Positions 1-7,700 of a stretch of 8,448 bases of DNA are shown in pieces; the first letter of the stretch is position 1; every line of letters begins with the position of its first letter. Origin of the DNA: Candidatus Omnitrophota bacterium (GTDB lineage: Bacteria > Omnitrophota > Koll11 > Gygaellales > Profunditerraquicolaceae); contig JAPLLP010000250.1 of assembly GCA_026387515.1 (NCBI GenBank), positions 12,074-20,521 on the forward strand, written 5' to 3'. The translations under genes and the position numbers were made by a program. Under the pieces are notes generated by a model. The model did no database searches. It had not been told where the DNA came from and saw only the letters and a program-made list of their open reading frames with translations.

Positions 1-250
1 GCTTAACCTCAAAATGCGCGGGGCTGTCGGGATTGCCGTCGTAGTAGCGCACGCGCAGCTTAAAACGGTTTTTATTCCCTTCTTTAGTATCGTAATAGCA
101 TTTTAAATCAGGAGAATCAAGATATAGGCTGTGAATGGGGTATGAAAAATTCGGCTTGCCTATGCTATTCTCATCCAGATCCAGATATTGCGTCAGGTAA
201 TCCCGTATCTGAAGCGCCGTGCGCTCGTTTACGAAATATTTTTTCTCATA
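1..250 (-). other. VTC domain (polyphosphate polymerase type), N-terminal part cut by the window edge
   Basis: Residues 1497-1579 match the start of the VTC tunnel-fold domain: YEKKYFVNERTALQIRDYL (family ExKY... then IR), YPIHSLYLDSPDLKCYYD (family YxVxSLYxDTxxLxxY), KNRFKLRVRYYDG (family RxKLRxRxY), and HFEVK (family FxEIK). The basic residues in these strands line the polyphosphate tunnel in yeast Vtc4. VTC-domain proteins make polyphosphate from nucleotide triphosphates in yeast; many bacterial members are uncharacterised. The rest of the domain lies beyond the left edge, so catalytic completeness cannot be judged. Confidence 0.8.
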
Positions 251-3200
251 GCGCGAGGCCAGCAACCTATCTCCTGCCCCGGTTACGCCGCAAAAAAGCA
301 AAATAACCGGAAAAACCGGCCCCGTCTGAATCCAGGCAGCAACAATGCCCAAAGCCATTATCAAGGTAGTTATAACAAACCATTGATTTTTGACCAGGCG
401 CCTGATAACAGGAAAAGCGGTTATTTTTTGAAAGAGAGGTTTACAAATCAGGTTATTAAGCTCTTGGTTATTCCTATTCCTGCCGGTAGCGACTAATAAA
501 CAGCGCGTTACCCCTTCTTTTCGCCTTAACTCTTCGGCTAAATTTTGCGCGGCTAAATGCGGCAAGGCCCCAGCGCCTTCGATGACAATCTGACGCTGAT
601 CATATGCTCTTATCACCTCGGGAACATACTCGTGGTCAACCAAGACCACCTCGTCTACCAGGCGCGAAAGTATCTGGAATCCCAATTCTTCCAATTGTTT
701 GGTATCAATGCCGTTTTCAATAAATCCCTCATTTTGCCCGGGAGCGCGGTATTCAATAAGCCTTCCCTGCCGTAATGATTCCCATCCGTGCCGGGTGCGT
801 TCTGTCTGCGCCAGGATAATACGTATCCGCGGGTCTATGCGCTTGGCGGCAATGGCAAAACCACTAGATAAACCGCCTGCGCCAAGAGGGATGATCACTG
901 CGAGCCTGCTCAAATCGCAACCCCTATCCTTTAGTTGTCTAAGTGCTAAATCACCCAACGCAGTATAACCTATCAACGCATCCCAACCAGCATGTTCCAC
1001 AAAATAAGCGGATTCCCCTAATTGTTGCGCATCCTGCCTGGCTGCCTCTGCGGCATCTTCATAATTTTCAAAAATACCTTTCTGGCTGTTGCCACGCCTT
1101 ACCTCCGCGCCATTGGCCTCCATGGCAATAATTTTGTTCAGGCCCGCCTCTTTACTTACATAAATCCTGGCTTTTATATCATTACCCTGCTCCCTTAGTC
1201 GGCGCACTACCTCACTCAAAGCCACGCCTTGATTTCCGGTAGTAGCGGATATGACCAGTGAAATACGAGTATTCTGCCTTATCGCCTTTAATAGGCCGTA
1301 ACACAACCAGGGCTTAAACGAACCACTTGGCTGCATCCCTAGATCCAGTATATCAGTGACAAGCCCCCCTATCCCGCCTTCCCAGGTTACAAAATCAAGC
1401 GGCTGCCGGGTATAATTTTTTAGCCACTCCGGAGCTTGCGCTACTTCCTCCCAGAAACTTTCCGGTGCGCCGCATTCTTTAAGCGTCATGTCCACTTTTA
1501 AAGCTCTCACCCTTTGGACATATTCATCCGCATTGCCCTCCTGCAGAAAACCGGGTGACCTCCAAAGCTCCTTCTGGATATCCAATATCCGGCGTAAGAA
1601 TGTTTTATCTTGATCGCCAAAAACGATCATTTGCACATAATCTGTGCGCCCCAGGCATAAGCCGAACAGATTAAGGGTTTCAAGAGCGGAAACCATAATT
1701 TTATTTTTGTCATGATACCTTCTTACATATACGTACACCCCAAATTCATTAAAGATCTCAGTTGAAACCTTAACAATCACCGCGGCCGGACGCGCGTGCA
1801 TTCCTTTTAAAGGAAGGTCTATTTGGAAGGTTTCTTCCGCAGAGTTAGGCCCTATATGACGATCCTCTAAGTCAATACATGCCATTATCGCCGGCACAGG
1901 AGAACACGAAAGATCCCCTTCATTAAAAAAGAACTGAGAATCCGCATCGCTGTAGGTCATGCCTCCCGAAAGCCTAAAAACCCGGTATGAATATTTCCTT
2001 GGAGGGCCTTGCTCTGAACAGCATTCTATAGCCCCTTTTCCAGGTATCGCTACTTCCTCGCCCAGCTCTTTTGGCGCAACCTGGGCTTGGCCCTCAGGCG
2101 CTATCACAACATTAAATACGGCATCGCGTATCTGAAGGCTCTGCCTCATCGCGCTTATGCTGAAGAGATATGAATACCGGCTGAGAAAATCGCTGATTAA
2201 CCTATTCCAATCAATTGTTGCCGCAGCCATGGCTTGGCTATTTAGCCTCCCGCTTCTAAGGATATTTGATACTGTTTGCTTGGTAGTGCCTGTGTGCCTG
2301 TAGGCATCTGCGGCAGGCAGGTATTGAGAAAATTCATCACACATCCGGAGCAGGCCTAAAGCCAAATCACTTTCTCTGACCAAGGGCATACCGCTAAGAA
2401 GCGCGCGGACATTGCCCTGCAGTTTGAATTCCTCAAATCTTTTTTGTATATCCTCCGGCCCTGCGCCTTCGGCTAAAACCAACCAGTAGAAAAGCAATGC
2501 CTTGATATTACGGTAACACTGCTCTGGATCATCGGGGCCCCGCTGAGGCTGCGCCTGAAGCTCATCTTCAATAAATATAAACCGATTCCCCCTCTTTTGA
2601 AAATGCCCGGTGATCTCATGGTAGGCAATGGCAGAAATAAGCTCTTCTATAAAAGAATTAATGCCCTGATTGTTATTGCGCAACAGGAGCGCTACGAGTT
2701 TGACAAAGTTCGTATTCACCAGAACAAGACCCTCTCTATTGATTCCGGATGAAGGAAAGAGGCACGCGGAGAACTCAGCCATCCTCATCCCCGTAATAAT
2801 AGTATCGGTTTTCCACGCCCTTGCCTGCTGATAATTGACTCGATAAAATATGGTTTCGATGACCCGAAAGACGCAGGCGATCTCGTTAGTTGATATATCC
2901 CTAAAATCCGGCATGCGCGTAAAAGCCGAATCCGCAAAATCAACCCCGCCCTCGTTGTAACGCGTAGTTGGCGGCCGCGATAAATACTCATCCAGAGGTA
3001 TGGGCTGCACAGGGCTCATGCCCCGCTGGGCTCTATAGGCATTAACTATAGTAACGACTTCTCCCTGATACGCGGCGTAGCGCTTTGCAAATTCTTCTAC
3101 AGAATACGGCTTGGCAATGCCGCAAGAGCCGGCTATTTTCCCTAAGCTGTTAAATAACTCCAGGCAGGTTAACATGACGGTAATATTTCTCTCCTTCTGG

Positions 3201-4738
3201 TAGTGCGCTTTACTCAACGGCTGTCCCTGGCCGATAAGGAAGTATGCGCGCTGTGCCTTGATAAATAACACCTTGGCAAATGCATCAAGAATGCCGGATT
3301 CCCGCGCGTAAATATCTTGAAAATACCGGGCGAGAAATACCTTATAGGGATTCAGGTCTATCTCTAGAAATGCGTTTCCCAGGGGAGTCATAAGCAACAA
3401 AAACTCGATACCTGCCATTACCTGGGCAAGCGGGAGCGTCAGCTGCATTAAAAATGCCTGCTGCGCAGAAAAATTCCTCTTAAGATAGGTTTCCGGGAAA
3501 TCACCGAAATACATCGTCGAGCCAACCCAGGATATATTAAACGCGTGCGGGCTGGGTTGAATGACTCCCACATTATCAAGCTTGCGTAGAGAGTCTGCCC
3601 AGGCCTCAAAGCCTTGCATGAGATAAGCAAGGTCGCTTGAGTTACTGTGCCATTGCGGCCGCAGTTCGAGCAGGTATCTACCGGGAACGACAATCGCGGT
3701 AGGCACCATACCGCCGCCCTGATTAATGATCAACTGGGAATCTACGAATATATCGCCGAAACGGCGGTCCTCTTTATCCATACAACCTAATACCAGCACG
3801 CCTAAAGGCTCACCCCGATATGACCTATTCTTATAGCGCATCACGGCAATGGGGACACCGACATCAGCGCCGCCATAGAATGCTTCGCGGTAACTGCGGT
3901 ATTCCCGCAACACATAACTATAGCGCTCTCCTCCCAGCGGGATAGGCGGAATAATTTTTGGATGCAGGTTAAGCTCGGCGTCAATTTCCGCATGGATCTC
4001 CGGAGATTCCTCATCCTGCAGATAATCTCCTTCTCCGGGCTTCCTGGGGTGCTGTGGGTCGGAAAAATCCCCCATATCCTTAATCTTTATAACCGCTACC
4101 ATCGCTCTTTTCTGTATGCCGTTTTTACAGACGTTCACTCCGATGGGCGCATCCGGCCCAATATATCCTGAACGGCTTTTGGCAAAGTCGGGCTTCATTC
4201 TCCAGGTAGCCACAGCCATGATTTTTGCGCGCAATTCCGGAGTTAAAGACACATCGGGATTCCATTCTACTTCGTCTATCTCCAGAATTTCCCCACGAGG
4301 ATTTTCTGCAAATCTTTGCGCCTGGGCTGCGATTGCCAGATCATGCTCAGGGAAAGATTCATGGAAAATAGTTTCCTCAATAATCCAGCGGCGCATAGCT
4401 GGGGAATAACCGAGTTCTTCCAGTAGGCTATCAAATACCTCTTGCGGGATATTCCAGGGATTGCCTTGCCTATGTTGGGCAACAGCAAATTCATCCGCCG
4501 GGCCACGATACCCGATGCGCCCATTTTCTTTGGCCCTTTTCACCGCGGCGATATAGGCACTGCTTAAATATCTGAATGCCTCAGCCGCCTTAGGATTTTT
4601 CCGATATATCCGGGCAGCCTCTGCCATATTCTTGCCTGTGACGTCGTGGGAGAGAGCGGGTGGCGCGATGCCGGCAGGCGCCGGGGCGTCAGTATTAAGA
4701 AAAGCGCAAAAAGACCGCTGTATATTAAGACTGCACAA
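1..4738 (-). CDS. Giant multidomain protein, downstream part (HPr-like x2 / PLP enzyme / VTC), 3' incomplete
   Basis: I translated this frame codon by codon from 4747 to the left edge and found no stop. It gives 1579 residues counted from TTG 4738. In-frame starts near the top are TTG 4738, with an AAAGGA about 5 bases upstream, and ATG 4627, with only a weak AGGCAAG. If this is a separate gene, TTG is preferred, because the coding signal (the linker at 4662-4688) lies upstream of the ATG. More likely it is the continuation of the upstream frame. Modules: linker (residues 17-31), unrecognised region (about 45-270), degenerate HPr-like copy (272-414), unrecognised Leu- and aromatic-rich region (415-660), possible HExxGH zincin (665-728), unrecognised region (730-910, including a TTKQTVSNIL stretch that could be a helix-turn-helix), intact HPr-like copy (915-1054), PLP fold (1120-1425), two hydrophobic segments (1453-1489), VTC start (1497-1579). 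The combination suggests a membrane-associated protein; its role is unknown. Confidence 0.92.
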   Translation of the reverse strand, partial: MCSLNIQRSFCAFLNTDAPAPAGIAPPALSHDVTGKNMAEAARIYRKNPKAAEAFRYLSSAYIAAVKRAKENGRIGYRGPADEFAVAQHRQGNPWNIPQEVFDSLLEELGYSPAMRRWIIEETIFHESFPEHDLAIAAQAQRFAENPRGEILEIDEVEWNPDVSLTPELRAKIMAVATWRMKPDFAKSRSGYIGPDAPIGVNVCKNGIQKRAMVAVIKIKDMGDFSDPQHPRKPGEGDYLQDEESPEIHAEIDAELNLHPKIIPPIPLGGERYSYVLREYRSYREAFYGGADVGVPIAVMRYKNRSYRGEPLGVLVLGCMDKEDRRFGDIFVDSQLIINQGGGMVPTAIVVPGRYLLELRPQWHSNSSDLAYLMQGFEAWADSLRKLDNVGVIQPSPHAFNISWVGSTMYFGDFPETYLKRNFSAQQAFLMQLTLPLAQVMAGIEFLLLMTPLGNAFLEIDLNPYKVFLARYFQDIYARESGILDAFAKVLFIKAQRAYFLIGQGQPLSKAHYQKERNITVMLTCLELFNSLGKIAGSCGIAKPYSVEEFAKRYAAYQGEVVTIVNAYRAQRGMSPVQPIPLDEYLSRPPTTRYNEGGVDFADSAFTRMPDFRDISTNEIACVFRVIETIFYRVNYQQARAWKTDTIITGMRMAEFSACLFPSSGINREGLVLVNTNFVKLVALLLRNNNQGINSFIEELISAIAYHEITGHFQKRGNRFIFIEDELQAQPQRGPDDPEQCYRNIKALLFYWLVLAEGAGPEDIQKRFEEFKLQGNVRALLSGMPLVRESDLALGLLRMCDEFSQYLPAADAYRHTGTTKQTVSNILRSGRLNSQAMAAATIDWNRLISDFLSRYSYLFSISAMRQSLQIRDAVFNVVIAPEGQAQVAPKELGEEVAIPGKGAIECCSEQGPPRKYSYRVFRLSGGMTYSDADSQFFFNEGDLSCSPVPAIMACIDLEDRHIGPNSAEETFQIDLPLKGMHARPAAVIVKVSTEIFNEFGVYVYVRRYHDKNKIMVSALETLNLFGLCLGRTDYVQMIVFGDQDKTFLRRILDIQKELWRSPGFLQEGNADEYVQRVRALKVDMTLKECGAPESFWEEVAQAPEWLKNYTRQPLDFVTWEGGIGGLVTDILDLGMQPSGSFKPWLCYGLLKAIRQNTRISLVISATTGNQGVALSEVVRRLREQGNDIKARIYVSKEAGLNKIIAMEANGAEVRRGNSQKGIFENYEDAAEAARQDAQQLGESAYFVEHAGWDALIGYTALGDLALRQLKDRGCDLSRLAVIIPLGAGGLSSGFAIAAKRIDPRIRIILAQTERTRHGWESLRQGRLIEYRAPGQNEGFIENGIDTKQLEELGFQILSRLVDEVVLVDHEYVPEVIRAYDQRQIVIEGAGALPHLAAQNLAEELRRKEGVTRCLLVATGRNRNNQELNNLICKPLFQKITAFPVIRRLVKNQWFVITTLIMALGIVAAWIQTGPVFPVILLFCGVTGAGDRLLASRYEKKYFVNERTALQIRDYLTQYLDLDENSIGKPNFSYPIHSLYLDSPDLKCYYDTKEGNKNRFKLRVRYYDGNPDSPAHFEVK
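270..382 (-). other. Two hydrophobic segments, probable membrane hairpin
   Basis: Residues 1453-1470 (WFVITTLIMALGIVAAWI) and 1474-1489 (PVFPVILLFCGVTGAG) are uncharged and long enough to span or enter a membrane. They are separated by a three-residue turn, preceded by RRLVKNQ and followed by DRLLASRYEKK. Basic residues on both sides fit a re-entrant or helical hairpin with the PLP and VTC domains on the cytoplasmic side. Topology is inferred. Confidence 0.65.
464..1381 (-). other. PLP-dependent fold type II domain, threonine/serine dehydratase-like
   Basis: Residues 1120-1425 carry the signatures of this family in order. PSGSFKPW has the presumed Schiff-base Lys 1142. ISATTGNQGVALS has Asn 1169 in the GNxG loop. 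A central alpha/beta region includes ARIYVSKEAGLNK and the ANGAEV motif. IPLGAGGLSSG (1286-1290 as GAGGL) is the phosphate-binding loop. VIEGAGALPHLAA (EGAGA 1387-1391) follows, then LLVATGRN near the end. GAGGL and EGAGA fit threonine dehydratase (threonine to 2-oxobutanoate and ammonia) better than threonine synthase or cysteine synthase. GSFKPW instead of SFKxRGA and GNQG instead of GNHA are unusual, so the substrate is uncertain. No ACT-type regulatory domain follows; hydrophobic segments do. Confidence 0.82.
1577..1996 (-). repeat. HPr-like phosphocarrier module with intact GMHARPA site, second copy
   Basis: Residues 915-1054. The core matches HPr of the phosphotransferase system: a strand FQIDLPL, then KGMHARPAAVIVKVSTEIF, where His 981 and Arg 983 correspond to the phosphorylated His and conserved Arg of HPr, then a strand (GVYVYVRRY), then DKNKIMVSALETL in place of KSIMGVMSL, and a final strand VQMIVFGD followed by a helix. 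The regulatory Ser of Gram-positive HPr is replaced (Lys in NKIM), so HprK-type control is not expected. About 50 residues before the HPr core (from KYSYRVF through CIDLEDRHIG) are shared with the first copy and are not part of HPr. No EI or EIIA is in view, so a phosphate donor is unknown. The PLP domain follows after a helical spacer. Confidence 0.75.
2555..2746 (-). other. Possible zinc-metallopeptidase motif HEITGH (HExxxH)
   Basis: Residues 665-728 include LVLVNTNFV, a hydrophobic leucine helix, then EELISAIAYHEITGHFQKRG with His 707, Glu 708 and His 712, and a later FIFIEDELQ. The layout of strand, helix, then HE helix is zincin-like. The spacing is HExxxH rather than HExxH; an HExxGH arrangement is known from dipeptidyl peptidase III (M49, HELLGH). 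Glu/Asp at 724-726 could supply a third ligand. No other M49 signature is visible, so a peptidase role is plausible but unproven. Confidence 0.4.
3497..3925 (-). repeat. Degenerate HPr-like module, first copy of an internal duplication
   Basis: Residues 272-414 of the downstream part align with residues 915-1054. Shared anchors are RYSYVLR against KYSYRVF, CMDKEDRRFG (319-328) against CIDLEDRHIG (954-963), a GM pair 25 and 26 residues later, a hydrophobic run PTAIVV against PAAVIV, and FGDFPETYLKR (from 411) against FGDQDKTFLRR (from 1040). In this copy the HPr active-site tripeptide is gone: GMVPTAI stands where the other has GMHARPA, so the phosphorylatable His and the neighbouring Arg are missing. 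It is presumably a structural or binding copy. Confidence 0.65.
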
Positions 4739-7700
4739 CCTTTTCCTTTAGCCCATTTGACAAAATTCTCTTCACTGATGCTAGAGTGAATCCAAGGCAT
4801 ATATACCTCAACAATGATTAAAGCTAATTTCTCTCCATTCTGTTCTAATTCTTCTATCTGTTGTTTTGCCTGCTGGGCATTAGTTGCTTCCTTCACGAGA
4901 TATCCTTCATCTCTTAAAAGTTGAGCTACTGGAACGCGTATCCCGTAGTAATTATCTACAAGGAGAATAGTCCCTCCAGCAGCCTTAACCTTGGGATAAA
5001 TAATCTGCTCGCCTTTACCTACCCTGATAACCAGGTTGTTTACCACGCTTTCGTCTTTAATCTCGAAACTACCATCATAGGGGTCTTCAAAATCAATCTG
5101 CAATCTACCCTTAACTATTACATTATCGCCTATCTTAATATGCTTGCCGCCCAGATAAACACAGGATTGCCATTGGATACGCAAATTATTTCCTACCTTC
5201 GTTTTTATTTCTGCTGCTGAGGTGGCAAATGCCGGCGAAAACTCCAACTTGCTTTCCGCAGAAATTTCTTTTGCCCGGCCGGAATCCCATAGCCGCTTTT
5301 TGGCTAAATCCGAAATTGCCCTGGCCACATCTAGCGGCGAATCTTTACCCTGCATTTGTTTAAACGGAGCAAAACACTCCTCCCGCGGTAGGACCACGTT
5401 TATGCTGGCCTTTGCCTGGCTTTGCACATCAAAGAAGAAATACTCAAATTTATCAACGCGCGCATCCTGCAGCCGCCCATCTTTAAAGAGCCGCGCCGCT
5501 TTATTACGCACCAGGCGGCATGGGGGAAACTCTAAAGTGGTCAGAAAATTAAGAGAGAAAACGAACCTGGAAATAGAGCCATATTCATACCCCGGCCTAT
5601 CTCTGATCGCGGCTGCGGCCGGCTGGTTGTATTCTATTAAGAAACTCTCGCCGGTTACTCTATCTTCGGCCATCATCGCCAAGCCTTCAAGCGCGTCTTT
5701 CTTGCCCACCAAGGTAACGGAAGAATCCGACCGTTCTTTCAAATGACAGCCTAACAATTTCTTGTTCAAAACCGGCATAGGGTTATCCACCGCGCAATAG
5801 AAAAAGGTAATTATGCCTCTATTGCGGGCCTCTTCTAATGCGCTAATTTTTCCACCATCAGTGCGGCTTAAAGGATCACGTAGGGCGCGGAATAACCCAC
5901 CATTTCCGTTTGGTGAAGTAAAAATAGTACTGGTATCTGCCATAGCTACTTCGCGAGTCCCAGCAATAAATGCCGGTACGCTTTCTTGTCTTATAAAAAC
6001 CACGTTCTCTCGGCCTAAGCCAAAATAATTATTTCCGGCAAAATATTCCCGCGTGGCTGAATCGGTAACATCAGAAGTCATAATGAACCAAACTACCGGC
6101 TTACCGTAAGCATAGCGAGCCGCAAGCAATTCATCGGCAAAGCGCGCAAAAAGAGTTTTCCCGCAAACCACCTCAATAGGATGCACGCCTTTAGGATAAC
6201 TCAGGCCTGCCCGGGTAGACATTCCTCCGGCAGCGGTGATTACGCCTACGCTGCCGCTGCTTAATGCCGCTTCCGCTAAATCACTGACTTCGCGGTTATT
6301 TTCTTCAGGGATAATCACCTGCTGCGGCTGGATCAGTTCAGGGTTAATTTCTTCCTTATCAACTACTGCTAAACTCTGCGGGCCGACCTTCAACGTTTTC
6401 AACCCAAGCCGATGCCCGGTTCTGGGCGCTAAAAGATAACGCCAGTCTAAAAGAGAAAGTGCAAAAATTAGGTCTGCGAAGAACAAAGCTAAGAAAACCG
6501 TAACAGGAATTACCCCAGATTTAAAAAGAATTAAGGAAATAATGATGCCTATACAGCTGGCGAGAATTCCGGAGAGGCCCCGGGAGCCAATGACATAGAT
6601 GCCGCCTGAGATTCCCGGCGCCCGGGCAAAATGCGCATCCAACCCTCTTAGGCGCGCCTCAACCCAATGCCCAAACTCGTGTTTGGCAAAGCCGAAAGCC
6701 AGCGCAAAGAGCGAAATAATCGCTACTGTCCAGAGGTTAATCGTGGGCATTGGAACAACCAAACCTAAGAATCCGGCAATTACCGGAGTAAAATAAACTG
6801 CCAAAGGCACACCAATCAAAGCAGCGGCTAAATTAATATAGGAAAGAGCACTCTGCGGCGCGATGCCTGTAGGCGCAAGGGCGGCGGGCGCAGGCCGCTT
6901 ATCTATATCCGCAGGAGGAATCAGGCCGATAGAATGCCCTTCATATGCCGCAAGTTCATCCTTTGCTAAAGGTACAGCACTCTCTAAATCTAAATAGTAA
7001 AAAACATCCGCATGCCATTGCTTATCCAAAACCTGGATAAGCAGGATTCCTTCTCCCCTGTCTCCAGCAACTTTATCTTGACTGTCAGAAAGAATAGCTA
7101 TATTGCCTTTAGGCGTGCGTAAGATCCTAAAATCCTCCTTTTGCAGCGCATATAAGGCATCAGCCATATCGCATTGCCACGTGCCGTTGACGAGCTCAGC
7201 ATTAACCCAGCTAAAACATCCTTCACAAATCGCCGCTATATCCTCGGGGCAGTACTCAGCGCCTGCCAGAACCGTAGCCAGCGCTTGAATAAAAGGATTC
7301 TGCCGCATAAAATATCCCTGCCTTTCATAACGGCCACTGTAATGCCCCATACAATACCTAATTATCCTATCATCCAGTTTGTCATGTTGCTTTTGATAGC
7401 TTGCCCATTTTTCCGGCGGCCAAACCTCAAAACGGTCTAGGACACTTACTAAAAGCACCTCTCTTGGCTTTAAGCCAAAGCTGTTTTGCAAGGGCTGGCT
7501 TAAGGCAATATAGAAGCCTTTACTATCTCTCTCTAATTCTCTCATACCGCCGGATATGCGCTGCTTGAACATTGACCGTCTCCAAGGAGTAAGAATTTTA
7601 AGCTCTCTGGCGTAACGAGCTGCCGGGACGATACTAAGTACATCCTCATAATTTCTGAAGAAGAAAAAACCATCTTTGATGGCTTGAGCAAACTCAAAGG

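Noticed and set aside
188..1131. Several overlapping plus-strand reading frames of 60-100 codons
   Set aside because: They are antisense to the PLP, membrane and VTC domains, whose minus-strand translation shows clear family motifs. The plus-strand products show no domain-like features.
2230..2300. Helix-turn-helix reading of TTKQTVSNILRSGRL
   Set aside because: The TVSNIL-type core resembles a recognition helix, but nothing around it forms a recognisable DNA-binding domain, so it is only mentioned within the gene entry.
2785..4524. Short minus-strand frames at 2785-2991, 3448-3693 and 4276-4524
   Set aside because: They lie in other frames over the long open downstream frame, which has the duplicated HPr-like and zincin motifs; no ribosome site or family signature supports them.
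4625..4627. ATG as the start of an independent downstream gene
   Set aside because: The linker that recurs at 6857-6883 is already encoded in this frame upstream of the ATG (4662-4688), and the ribosome site is weak. TTG 4738 or a frameshift joining explains more.
4705..4716. Programmed -1 ribosomal frameshift at the T5 run
   Set aside because: GGTCTTTTTG does not form a good X-XXY-YYZ heptamer in the zero frame, and I saw no convincing downstream stem-loop. Slippage is possible, but a base deletion or sequencing error is simpler.
5222..5746. A 174-codon plus-strand reading frame
   Set aside because: It lies fully antisense to the UAP1-type domain. Its Ser/Arg-rich product looks like a shadow of the real frame.
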